Shown here one piece after another: positions 1 to 4,673 of a DNA stretch of 7,813 nt. Origin of the DNA: Acidobacterium sp. (GTDB taxonomy: Bacteria > Acidobacteriota > Terriglobia > Terriglobales > Acidobacteriaceae). The stretch's first letter is position 1. Each line of letters begins with the position of its first letter. The notes under the pieces were generated by a model. That model was not told the origin of the DNA, searched no databases, and worked only from the letters and a program-made list of their open reading frames with translations. A program made the translations under genes and the position numbers. The stretch covers positions 2,460-10,272 of the forward strand of contig PMAM01000080.1 in assembly GCA_003152595.1 (NCBI GenBank), given 5' to 3'.

Positions 1-14
1 GGCCGTTCACTCAT
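1..14 (-). CDS. 5' end of a minus-strand gene, cut by the window edge
   Basis: Only the first four codons (Met-Ser-Glu-Arg) are inside the window. The call rests on the ATG at 14-12 (reverse strand) preceded by a near-perfect Shine-Dalgarno, GGAGGTGCCCCG then ATG. The arrangement mirrors the minus-strand gene at 460-630: both begin just outside a copy of the same repeated element, and both open with Met-Ser/Thr-Glu. Product unknown. Confidence 0.6.
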
Positions 15-23
15 CGGGGCACC

Positions 24-77
24 TCCTTAAACAAATTGGATGCCGAAGTCAGCCGTCGCGCTGAGCAAAACAGACCT
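24..77. repeat. Copy A of a 54-base divergent-gap element with hairpin
   Basis: Ungapped alignment with 639-692 gives about 42 of 54 identical bases. It contains an inverted repeat TCAGC (49-53), a 6-base spacer CGTCGC, and GCTGA (60-64), followed by GCAAAACAGACCT (65-77), which is identical in the other copy. The spacer differs from the other copy while both arms are conserved. It lies between a minus-strand start (14) and a plus-strand start (93) that has no Shine-Dalgarno. It may be an operator, promoter element or 5'-UTR structure; the sequence does not decide which. Confidence 0.75.
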
Positions 78-92
78 CAGAAAACCATCACA

Positions 93-443
93 ATGAAACA
101 TTACTACTTCAATCCAAAGACGCAGGACCTTACGATCTTCGACACCGAATCGAAGGACCTGATGGTCCTCGAACGGATCCTCGGAATACGAGTCCTCACG
201 AGCTCCGATCTCGACAGTCCCGGCGGCGATGAGCCGGTCAAGCATTGGAAGAACAGCAATTGGGAGCCTAAGGCCGGCAAAGCGGGCTACAAGGGCGAGA
301 TCGCCGCGAAGGCAGCGAAGCGCGAAAAGAAGGCGGAGAAACGCGGCGGTAAGTGGAAGTGCAAGAACTGCGGCGAGCTCGGTCACAGCGCGAAGACCTG
401 CACGAAGCCGCCGACGGTCGCACCCGCAGAAGGAACCACGTGA
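93..443 (+). CDS. Small CCHC zinc-knuckle protein
   Basis: This gene encodes 116 residues. Near the C-terminus is a textbook zinc knuckle, CX2CX4HX4C, with ligands Cys90, Cys93, His98 and Cys103 (core KCKNCGELGHSAKTC). It is preceded by a Lys/Arg/Ala-rich segment (about residues 60-88). Zinc knuckles of this spacing bind single-stranded RNA or DNA in retroviral Gag and other eukaryotic proteins, so a nucleic-acid-binding role is inferred. The N-terminal 50 residues look folded but I do not recognise them. I chose ATG 93 over the in-frame TTG at 36, because the TTG would translate through the conserved hairpin element at 24-77. No Shine-Dalgarno precedes ATG 93; the upstream bases are C/A-rich (ACCATCACA). 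Its end converges with the minus-strand gene at 460-630. Confidence 0.8.
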   Translation: MKHYYFNPKTQDLTIFDTESKDLMVLERILGIRVLTSSDLDSPGGDEPVKHWKNSNWEPKAGKAGYKGEIAAKAAKREKKAEKRGGKWKCKNCGELGHSAKTCTKPPTVAPAEGTT

Positions 444-459
444 CCCGCGTTCAGGAAGT

Positions 460-630
460 TCAGGCGGCTTTCTCTTTCCCTTCTGTTTTTCCGGCCTCTT
501 GTTTCTCGGATGGCTCCGGCGCACTAGAGCCGCCCGGCAGGGGAGCTGAAATTGCATCCTTGATGACGTCTACGTGATCGCCGACAACCTCTTCGGGCGA
601 AGTATGGACAGTCTTCGTTTCTTCGGTCAT
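460..630 (-). CDS. Small acidic, probably disordered protein
   Basis: This 56-residue gene was found by reading the reverse strand. ATG at 630-628 has GGAG seven bases upstream (GGAGAAGTCAA then ATG), and TGA lies at 462-460. The protein starts MTEETKTVHTSPEEVVGD and ends in a Glu/Lys/Pro/Ala-rich tail, so it is hydrophilic and likely unstructured outside a possible short amphipathic helix (about residues 13-29). There is no signal peptide, membrane segment or known domain, and the function is unknown. It is transcribed towards the zinc-knuckle gene, 16 bases from its stop. A candidate promoter lies directly upstream, inside the repeated element. Confidence 0.6.
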   Translation of the reverse strand: MTEETKTVHTSPEEVVGDHVDVIKDAISAPLPGGSSAPEPSEKQEAGKTEGKEKAA

Positions 631-638
631 TTGACTTC

Positions 639-692
639 TCCTTGATTAGATTGAACGCCGAAATCAGCCTCAAAGCTGAGCAAAACAGACCT
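639..692. repeat. Copy B of the 54-base divergent-gap element with hairpin
   Basis: This is the second copy of the element at 24-77. The inverted repeat is TCAGC (664-668), spacer CTCAAA, GCTGA (675-679), followed by the identical GCAAAACAGACCT (680-692). It sits between the minus-strand start at 630 and the plus-strand start at 712, the same context as copy A. The distance from the element to the plus-strand ATG is 19 bases here and 15 in copy A. I found no third copy in the window. Confidence 0.75.
645..673 (-). promoter_or_regulatory. Candidate sigma70-type promoter for the 460-630 gene
   Basis: On the minus strand, TTGAGG (673-668) is separated by 17 bases from TCTAAT (650-645), a fair match to -35 and -10 boxes. 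The -35 box overlaps the spacer and one arm of the conserved hairpin, so a protein bound there would block this promoter. The corresponding positions in copy A (CGACGG and TTTGTT) do not look like a promoter, so this signal is not what the two copies conserve. Confidence 0.35.
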
Positions 693-711
693 TAAATTCA
701 CCGATCCCACG

Positions 712-1044
712 ATGATCCAAGACACATCCCTCTGGGCCTACGCCCGCGCTACACAAAACCTCGGCAAGAAGCAGAAGGAAGTGCTCGACGCGCTCCGGTA
801 CTTCCCGGACGCAACGAACGCAGAGATCGCGCAGAAGCTCGGATGGCCGATCAATCGCGTGACGCCGCGGATCAAAGAACTGCGAAGCAAAGAATACGGT
901 GAGCTTGTGTTCGACGCCGGCCGGCGGACGTGCAAGGTGACGGGATCGACGGCGCACGCGTGGAAAGCGAAGCATCCGGTGTTGCCGGAAGCCTTTCCGA
1001 AGAATGAGCCCGAGGTTGAAGCCAACCAAACCGCGCTCTTCTAG
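712..1044 (+). CDS. Winged-helix DNA-binding protein
   Basis: This gene encodes 110 residues. Residues 20-60 form a clear helix-turn-helix: a helix through QKEVLDALRYF, then NAEIAQKLGW, a turn, and a recognition helix INRVTPRIKELRSK. It is followed by a short beta wing (about 62-77, ending in ACKVTG-like Thr-Cys-Lys-Val-Thr-Gly). The pattern matches small phage and island winged-helix proteins in which an Asn-Ala-Glu-Ile-Ala helix precedes the recognition helix; a transcription-regulator role is inferred. The C-terminal 30 residues are Pro/Glu-rich and probably flexible. The ATG at 712 lacks a Shine-Dalgarno and follows the repeated hairpin element by 19 bases. The protein is a candidate for binding that element, but nothing in the sequence proves it. 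It converges with the minus-strand gene ending at 1062. Confidence 0.8.
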   Translation: MIQDTSLWAYARATQNLGKKQKEVLDALRYFPDATNAEIAQKLGWPINRVTPRIKELRSKEYGELVFDAGRRTCKVTGSTAHAWKAKHPVLPEAFPKNEPEVEANQTALF

Positions 1045-1061
1045 TTGGCCGCCGCTTACGT

Positions 1062-1400
1062 CTAGTCGTTTCCACTCTTAAGGTATTCAAATCCGATCGG
1101 TTTCCTCTCTGTCTTTTCGTCCTTCGGCACAAAGGTGCACGTCAGTTCGAGAGCCCAGCTCGTCGAAATGTGAAAAGTGGGCCTCTCCTGCTCGTCGCGG
1201 CCATGAACAATGAGGACGGATTCATCCGTGATTTGAAGCCGAAACACTCTCATCACACCTGAAGCGGTGCGGCAATGAATCTGGAGCTCTTGATCCGGCT
1301 TTAGGGAGGCCTCCAGACGCCTCACTGCTTCCACCACAGCCTCGGAGTATCGCTCCGAAAATGAAGGAATCCTAAAATTCGGCATCCCAAAGTTCCCCAT
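1062..1400 (-). CDS. Hypothetical protein with a beta-rich core
   Basis: This gene encodes 112 residues. The start is well supported: GGAGG lies six bases before ATG (GGAGGAAGACA then ATG at 1400-1398). An amphipathic helix (about residues 15-34, SERYSEAVVEAVRRLEASLK) is followed by alternating hydrophobic segments that look like beta strands (38-45, 49-57, 62-67, 75-91). There is no signal peptide, membrane segment or known catalytic motif, and I do not recognise the family. A TAGAAT hexamer on the minus strand (1424-1419) may be its -10 box; I see no good -35. It is divergent from the gene starting at 1434, with only 33 bases between the two starts. Confidence 0.65.
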   Translation of the reverse strand: MGNFGMPNFRIPSFSERYSEAVVEAVRRLEASLKPDQELQIHCRTASGVMRVFRLQITDESVLIVHGRDEQERPTFHISTSWALELTCTFVPKDEKTERKPIGFEYLKSGND

Positions 1401-1433
1401 TGTCTTCCTCCGCAGCCCATTCTACGAAAACTT

Positions 1434-1652
1434 ATGCCCCGCAACTCATTCTTCAAAGAATTCAGAGAGCGCCATCGATCCCTCGCGTGCAGGAAGAAGC
1501 GGCATGAGGAGTGCGACGGCGAGGTGATCGTGGGAGACCCCACCGCGTGGCCGGCAAAGAAGAAACAATGTAGCTGTGATTGCCATCTCACGCCGGTCGA
1601 GCGCCTTTGGAAAGAGAGGAGGAGGAAAGAACAACGATTCACGCGTGAATGA
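1434..1652 (+). CDS. Small basic Cys/His-rich protein
   Basis: This gene encodes 72 residues, strongly basic at both ends. Potential metal ligands are Cys19, His24 and Cys27, then the cluster QCSCDCH (Cys46, Cys48, Cys50, His51), suggesting a zinc-binding fold of nucleic-acid-binding type. I do not recognise a named family. The start at 1434 has no Shine-Dalgarno. The stop codon overlaps the start of the next gene (bases GAATGA, ATG at 1649), so the two are probably translationally coupled. Confidence 0.65.
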   Translation: MPRNSFFKEFRERHRSLACRKKRHEECDGEVIVGDPTAWPAKKKQCSCDCHLTPVERLWKERRRKEQRFTRE

Positions 1653-2098
1653 CGTATCTCCAGCGCCGCTTCCCAAAAGGCCATCAGCACCGCTATTTCG
1701 TGGATACGGAGACCGGCGATGCGGTGTGCCTGTGCGGCAAGGTCCGCGGCGAGAAGAAAGCCGCGCCGGGCAAATACCACGCCCTCCGGACCGAATACAA
1801 CGGCGTCTATTACGATTCGAAGTTCGAAGCGCAGACCGCGATGTCGTTGGACTGGCGCCTGAAGGCGAAAGAGATCAAGGGATGGGCGCGGCAGTTCATG
1901 ATCGAGATCCGAAGCCCCCACACGGGAGATCTCATTCTCCGGCACAAGGTGGACTTCCGAATCGAGCACAACGACCACAGTTTCGAACTTTTGGAGTGTA
2001 AGGGATTCGAAACGCGGGACTGGAGGATTACGAAGAAGCTCATCGAGAGCCTGTGGCTTCCGGAACATCTCGACTACGTCTATACCGTCGCGAAATAA
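1649..2098 (+). CDS. DUF1064-type phage nuclease-like protein
   Basis: This gene encodes 149 residues. Residues 42-149 resemble DUF1064 (a phage family in the PD-(D/E)XK nuclease group): a lead-in around EYNGVYYDSKFEA (Glu60), then HKVDFRI with Asp102, then LLECKGF with Glu116 and Lys118, and a final DWRITKKLIESL helix. The Asp...Glu-X-Lys arrangement fits a metal-dependent nuclease active site, so a role in phage DNA recombination or processing is inferred. The N-terminal 30 residues carry His12, His14, Cys27 and Cys29 (HQH...CLC), a possible extra zinc site not usual in the family as I know it. Translation is probably coupled to the preceding gene through the start/stop overlap. A GGAGGAGG sits too far upstream (about 25 bases) for a normal Shine-Dalgarno. 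It converges with the minus-strand gene ending at 2123. Confidence 0.8.
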   Translation: MTYLQRRFPKGHQHRYFVDTETGDAVCLCGKVRGEKKAAPGKYHALRTEYNGVYYDSKFEAQTAMSLDWRLKAKEIKGWARQFMIEIRSPHTGDLILRHKVDFRIEHNDHSFELLECKGFETRDWRITKKLIESLWLPEHLDYVYTVAK

Positions 2099-2122
2099 GC
2101 GTGCAACGTGTGACGGGTAATA

Positions 2123-2488
2123 TCATTTGGCAAGTAACGCGAGCGCCACTGTCAAGCTAATGACCGCGACGATCAGTGCGACATTCGCGATGGTTTGCGT
2201 TCGATCCAAGACCGCCCGGCCAGCTTGCGTGATTCGGAAGAGGTTTTGGTAAACCTCCGCACCCGATTTCATGTCGCGTACCGGCACCTCGTCGCCGAAT
2301 CTCTCAACCCAGCCGCGGAACTCGCAAGTCATCAAACCGCACATGAATTCCTCGTCTTCGTAAGGGATGCCATATTCGACCATGGGCCACGGACGGCCTC
2401 CCGCCGACTTGGGCAACCCAATAACTCTCTGCTTGTCCACCTGCTTCAGAATTTTCCGGAGTTTGCGGTCGCTGAACACGTATTTCAT
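2123..2488 (-). CDS. Tail-anchored protein with a winged-helix-like domain
   Basis: This gene encodes 121 residues, starting at ATG 2488-2486 with AAGG four bases upstream (GAAGGCCCG then ATG). An upstream in-frame start at 2554 has no comparable signal and would run through the neighbouring gene. Residues 45-97 (EEFMCGLMTCEFRGWVERFG, then LFRITQAGRAVLDR) match the helix, strand, 'I-T-x-A-G-R-A-V-L' pattern of winged-helix domains. Residues 99-120 form one hydrophobic segment (IANVALIVAVISLTVALALL) ending one residue before the C-terminus, so the protein should be anchored with its bulk in the cytoplasm. Function unknown. It lies 16 bases downstream of the gene at 2505-2678 in a likely two-gene operon. 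Confidence 0.75.
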   Translation of the reverse strand: MKYVFSDRKLRKILKQVDKQRVIGLPKSAGGRPWPMVEYGIPYEDEEFMCGLMTCEFRGWVERFGDEVPVRDMKSGAEVYQNLFRITQAGRAVLDRTQTIANVALIVAVISLTVALALLAK

Positions 2489-2504
2489 CGGGCCTTCGTT
2501 GCAG

Positions 2505-2678
2505 CTATTTCTTTGTGCCGCGCGGTTCGATATGCGCCAAGACCGAACCTGCAAGCCGTCGCAGTTGGGCAGCCGACATGGTGCTTGGGTGTTTCAGGGC
2601 TTCTCCCGCTAGCCGTTTGATTGCGGGAGCCGTGATAGGTTCCGCCTCCCGTCCGCCGGGCGATGATTTCTTTGCCAA
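2505..2678 (-). CDS. Small basic hypothetical protein
   Basis: This 57-residue gene starts at TTG 2678-2676 and ends at TAG 2507-2505. The protein begins MAKKSSPGGREAEP. It then has two similar short amphipathic segments, AIKRLAGEALKHPSTMS and AQLRRLAGSVLAHIEPRG, each built on Leu-Ala-Gly plus a helix; it ends in Gly-Thr-Lys-Lys. This Leu-Ala-x-x-x-Leu pattern resembles very small conserved proteins I associate with prophages and islands, function unknown. A purine-rich AAAGGGG lies about nine bases before the TTG. The reading frame has ordinary protein composition, unlike the Gly/Arg/His-rich alternative frame over the same bases (2718-2485). It is the first gene of a pair with the tail-anchored protein. 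Confidence 0.6.
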   Translation of the reverse strand: MAKKSSPGGREAEPITAPAIKRLAGEALKHPSTMSAAQLRRLAGSVLAHIEPRGTKK

Positions 2679-2701
2679 GGTAATAATCCCCTTTCTGTGG
2701 A

Positions 2702-2729
2702 TTGACTAACCCCGCCAATATCCTACACT
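2702..2729 (+). promoter_or_regulatory. Candidate promoter for the 2753-3661 operon
   Basis: TTGACT (2702-2707), a 16-base spacer and TACACT (2724-2729) resemble sigma70 boxes in the gap between divergent genes. The predicted transcript would begin near 2736, about 17 bases before ATG 2753, leaving a short leader without a Shine-Dalgarno. Confidence 0.4.
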
Positions 2730-2752
2730 TTTAAGTAATCCCACCACATCCC

Positions 2753-2860
2753 ATGAGCGCCAAGAAGTTCAGGGCATTCCTCCGCCTCCTCGCCATCCTT
2801 GTGCTCACCGTTGTCGCGGCAACGATCATCGTCGAGATCATCAGATACGCCGCCAAATAA
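2753..2860 (+). CDS. Small single-pass membrane protein
   Basis: This gene encodes 35 residues: a positively charged start (MSAKKFRAFLR), one hydrophobic stretch (about residues 12-30, LLAILVLTVVAATIIVEII) and a short polar end (RYAAK). The charge pattern favours the N-terminus inside the cytoplasm. No catalytic motif is visible. It could be a holin-like, accessory or regulatory membrane peptide, but it is too short for a family call. Its ATG lacks a Shine-Dalgarno (CACCACATCCC precedes it). The next gene starts three bases after its stop, which supports a real, cotranscribed gene. Confidence 0.55.
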   Translation: MSAKKFRAFLRLLAILVLTVVAATIIVEIIRYAAK

Positions 2861-2863
2861 ACC

Positions 2864-3370
2864 ATGCTCAGATTCATCGCAAAGCGATATGCGAAGGCGC
2901 AGTACCGATTCCGTCAGGAAGTGGAGGCGGCCACGAACGACCTGAACGCCGGCCTCGCGCTCCGGACGGCCGCGGAGAAGCGCACGCTTGCCGCCCAACT
3001 CACCGAACAGGCCGATCAGATGGACGCTCGGATCAGGGAAGTTTCCGAGATGGAGGAGAAGGGCTATTGGATGTGCAACAAATGCGGCAGCGAAGACACC
3101 AACACTCCCCCGATTCCGCAGGAGGAGGGCCACGCGATCTATTGCAAGTGCGGAGAGCCGATGAAGCTCATCAAGCGCGACCAGATGACCGGACAGGAGA
3201 AGTACGAGTCCGATCGCGAGCGCAAGGACGCCGAGGATCTTTCGAAGGCCAAATGCGATCAGGCGAAGGCGGAGGAAGATAACGCGGCCCAGAGCGAGAA
3301 GGCCGCGAAGTACTTCCAATCACTCGCAACGAATACCCGCAACACGGCTGAAAAGATCAGAAAACTTTAA
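2864..3370 (+). CDS. Coiled-coil protein with a central zinc ribbon
   Basis: This gene encodes 168 residues in three parts. Residues 1-67 are a long charged helix (Ala/Glu/Arg-rich, likely coiled coil). Residues 68-105 form a zinc-ribbon-like insert with Cys71, Cys74, Cys94 and Cys96 (MCNKCGSED and YCKCGEPM). Residues 106-168 are a second charged helix, so the protein may fold back as a helical hairpin capped by the zinc site. I recognise no named family; a DNA-binding or scaffold role is a guess. The start has no Shine-Dalgarno and depends on the neighbour three bases upstream. It sits in a three-gene plus-strand operon with the small membrane protein and the acidic protein. Confidence 0.7.
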   Translation: MLRFIAKRYAKAQYRFRQEVEAATNDLNAGLALRTAAEKRTLAAQLTEQADQMDARIREVSEMEEKGYWMCNKCGSEDTNTPPIPQEEGHAIYCKCGEPMKLIKRDQMTGQEKYESDRERKDAEDLSKAKCDQAKAEEDNAAQSEKAAKYFQSLATNTRNTAEKIRKL

Positions 3371-3400
3371 AAGGTCGAGAAACAAAGAATCATCACGACA

Positions 3401-3661
3401 ATGGCAGATTACGAAGCAGCACCGGAAGGCGGCATAAGGGAAGCCGGAACCGCGGCGCCGGCGGAACAGCCCGCGGCGGCAGTCTCGTCCGACGAAGCGC
3501 AGAAGACCGAAGGCGGTCAGGACGGCGCGGCCGAAGGTTCCGAAGCGGAGAACGCCGGCGGCGACAACGCCTCCGAAGAATCGGAGACCAGCGAGGAATC
3601 GTCCGACACGGAGGAATCCGGAGAAGGCGAAACTTCGGACAGCGAAGAGAAGTCGGAATAG
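3401..3661 (+). CDS. Highly acidic, disordered protein
   Basis: This gene encodes 86 residues with about 27 Asp/Glu and only 3 Lys/Arg, giving an estimated net charge near -24. The N-terminal half is Ala/Gly/Pro/Glu-rich. The C-terminal half is a Ser/Glu/Asp/Thr tract (SEESETSEESSDTEESGEGE). It has no hydrophobic core and should be unfolded alone. Such polyanionic proteins can mimic DNA or act as chaperones for basic proteins; no specific function can be assigned. It starts 30 bases after the coiled-coil gene, with a CATCACGACA leader and no Shine-Dalgarno near the ATG. Codons are GC-rich like the rest of the plus-strand series. A strong hairpin follows its stop. Confidence 0.65.
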   Translation: MADYEAAPEGGIREAGTAAPAEQPAAAVSSDEAQKTEGGQDGAAEGSEAENAGGDNASEESETSEESSDTEESGEGETSDSEEKSE

Positions 3662-3713
3662 CGAGTCAGGCCGGGAGGTCCCACTCGTCGGGCAAAGGGG
3701 CTTCCCGGCTCGC
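3661..3713. terminator. Long hairpin between convergent genes
   Basis: CCGGGA (3671-3676) pairs with TCCCGG (3703-3708), extendable by a G-T and a G-C pair, and GCGAG (3661-3665) pairs with CTCGC (3709-3713), leaving TCAGG as a bulge. It lies in the 54-base gap between the plus-strand stop at 3661 and the minus-strand stop at 3716. A terminator serving both directions is the natural reading. There is no clear U-tract on either strand, so it is not a canonical intrinsic terminator. Confidence 0.4.
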
Positions 3714-3715
3714 CG

Positions 3716-3943
3716 CTATTTGTCTCGTTGAAGAATAACGATCGCGGGTGAGGGCGGGAACGGCATAACGCCGACTGCTCTCCAACCCAGCGCCCCCGCA
3801 GTGTTTAGCTCGTTGGCAAGCCACAGCGTTGGATTGGCGGGTACAGGTACGGGAACCTCAATGATCGCGAACTCAACTTGAGTTTGCTGTGTAATCGGCA
3901 CCGGCAATGGTGCGTCAAGAACCGCGTGAACAGCAGCCGCCAT
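3716..3943 (-). CDS. DUF4177-like small protein
   Basis: This gene encodes 75 residues. ATG at 3943-3941 has AGGA seven bases upstream (AGAGGATAGCCCT then ATG), a good ribosome site. The C-terminal half has the strand, helix, strand outline of DUF4177-type proteins: VEFAIIEVPVP, then LANELNTAGALGWRAVGVMP, then AIVILQR. The 'L-N-x-x-G-A-x-G-W' helix end is the characteristic part. These small proteins are widespread, often near mobile elements, with no agreed function. The N-terminal 20 residues are Ala/Pro/Val-rich and may be flexible. It is divergent from the gene at 4022. Confidence 0.65.
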   Translation of the reverse strand: MAAAVHAVLDAPLPVPITQQTQVEFAIIEVPVPVPANPTLWLANELNTAGALGWRAVGVMPFPPSPAIVILQRDK

Positions 3944-3968
3944 AGGGCTATCCTCTTTCTTTCATTCG

Positions 3969-3978
3969 TTAACGTTAA
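3969..3978. promoter_or_regulatory. Perfect palindrome TTAACGTTAA in a divergent gap
   Basis: TTAACGTTAA is a 10-base perfect palindrome, 25 bases upstream of the minus-strand start at 3943 and 43 bases upstream of the plus-strand start at 4022. Its position between two divergent genes would suit an operator, but a single short AT-rich palindrome can arise by chance. Confidence 0.25.
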
Positions 3979-4021
3979 ACACTCGCGGGGGAAGATTGAG
4001 AGATTCTATAACAATGCGAAC

Positions 4022-4216
4022 ATGATCGACCGCTACACCATCAAATTGGGACCGGCAGTGAGCCAGAAGGAGCTTGAGAAGGCGCTCAGTGAGGCAAAGA
4101 GCCCAGAGGAACTTCAGAAGTTTCATAAGATGAAGACCCGGATCGAGTTCATCGGGGACATCGAGGATGTGAAGAAGATCGGAGATGCGCTCAAGAGCCT
4201 ATGCGTTAAACAATAG
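4022..4216 (+). CDS. Small alpha/beta hypothetical protein
   Basis: This gene encodes 64 residues: a beta start (MIDRYTIKLGPA), a long charged helical stretch (VSQKELEKALSEAKSPEELQ), a second strand (TRIEFIGD) and a final helix (IEDVKKIGDALKSL). I recognise no family. The frame stays open upstream to 3878, but that part overlaps the start of the opposite gene and has poor protein character, so ATG 4022 is preferred. A TATAAC hexamer at 4007-4012 ends nine bases before the ATG, so the mRNA may be leaderless or nearly so; there is no Shine-Dalgarno. It converges with the gene ending at 4228, with an 11-base gap. Confidence 0.6.
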   Translation: MIDRYTIKLGPAVSQKELEKALSEAKSPEELQKFHKMKTRIEFIGDIEDVKKIGDALKSLCVKQ

Positions 4217-4227
4217 ACGGCTGTTGC

Positions 4228-4602
4228 TTAGTCCGGCATTTTATCGGGATAGCCTCGGAAGGCGATGCATTTCCTGACTTGTTCTTCCCATTGGGCGAAC
4301 CCTCCACCCGGAGCGGTTTCATAGCCCTCACCGGGAATTTTCGATTTACGATTCACCACGAGCGCATTGATCGGTGGCCAGTCGTGTTCTTCGCAGCACC
4401 AGATTGCAAGTTCGACTAAGTATTTGCCAGCGTCGCGCGGTATGCACGGATCATGTGCCCGCTCGCATAGTTGCTGGTAGGTCAAGCAGAGCTTATGCAC
4501 AATTACATTATCCATTTGATCCGGCGCAGTCTTGACCTGTCGGCAATGTGCTCGATGATGAATAAGTAACGCTTGGCCCAACGCTTTCGCTTGCGGTGTC
4601 AT
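4228..4602 (-). CDS. Conserved-looking hypothetical island protein
   Basis: This gene encodes 124 residues from ATG 4602-4600, with AGGAG thirteen bases upstream; ATG 4623 is an alternative adding seven residues. The N-terminal helix (MTPQAKALGQALLIHHRAHC) precedes a compact domain with LTYQQLCERA, YLVELAIWCCEEHDWPPINA, LVVNRKSKIPGEGY and a closing WEEQVRKCIAFRGYP. I recall this kind of 'L-T-Y-x-x-L-C-E-R-A ... W-P-x-x-N-A-L-x-V-N' protein from genomic islands and defence-rich regions, but know of no assigned activity. It has several Cys and His (CCEEH) but no standard zinc motif. Divergent from the terminase operon, it shares a 71-base gap with it. Confidence 0.65.
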   Translation of the reverse strand: MTPQAKALGQALLIHHRAHCRQVKTAPDQMDNVIVHKLCLTYQQLCERAHDPCIPRDAGKYLVELAIWCCEEHDWPPINALVVNRKSKIPGEGYETAPGGGFAQWEEQVRKCIAFRGYPDKMPD

Positions 4603-4622
4603 AGGGCAAAGAATACTCCTCA

Positions 4623-4650
4623 TTGCACATCTCTGTGGGGGCGGTAGAAT
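4623..4650 (+). promoter_or_regulatory. Candidate promoter of the terminase operon
   Basis: TTGCAC (4623-4628), a 16-base spacer and TAGAAT (4645-4650). The -10 box matches 5 of 6 consensus bases; the -35 box matches only its TTG. The predicted start near 4657 would leave a leader of about 17 bases, C/A-rich and without a Shine-Dalgarno, before ATG 4674. Confidence 0.4.
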
Positions 4651-4673
4651 CAAGAAAACCCTCACAACCCCCC

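Noticed and set aside
36..92. TTG-initiated N-terminal extension of the zinc-knuckle protein
   Set aside because: It would translate through the repeated hairpin element, which is conserved as DNA at 639-692 where the matching frame is not part of a gene; ATG 93 gives a cleaner protein.
27..557. Minus-strand frame of 176 codons across the zinc-knuckle gene
   Set aside because: It is antisense to the zinc-knuckle gene and out of frame with the 56-residue gene at 460-630, with no ribosome site at its start.
1322..2068. Long open minus-strand frame of 248 codons
   Set aside because: It is antisense to two supported plus-strand genes and overlaps the start of the minus-strand gene at 1400; its composition follows the mirror of those codons and it shows no domain.
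2485..2718. Alternative TTG-started minus-strand frame of 77 codons
   Set aside because: Its stop overlaps the next start attractively, but the protein is Gly/Arg/His/Thr-rich with no folded pattern; the shifted frame at 2505-2678 has a normal helical composition.
2723..3319. Minus-strand frame of 198 codons with Leu-rich, membrane-like protein
   Set aside because: The Leu-rich look comes from reading Glu/Lys-rich coiled-coil codons in reverse; no ribosome site and no domain, and the plus-strand zinc-ribbon gene explains the region.
3345..3368. Possible third copy of the repeated element (GGCTGAAAAGATCAGAAAAC)
   Set aside because: Only short matches to GCTGA and A-rich bases, in a different order and inside the coiled-coil coding region.
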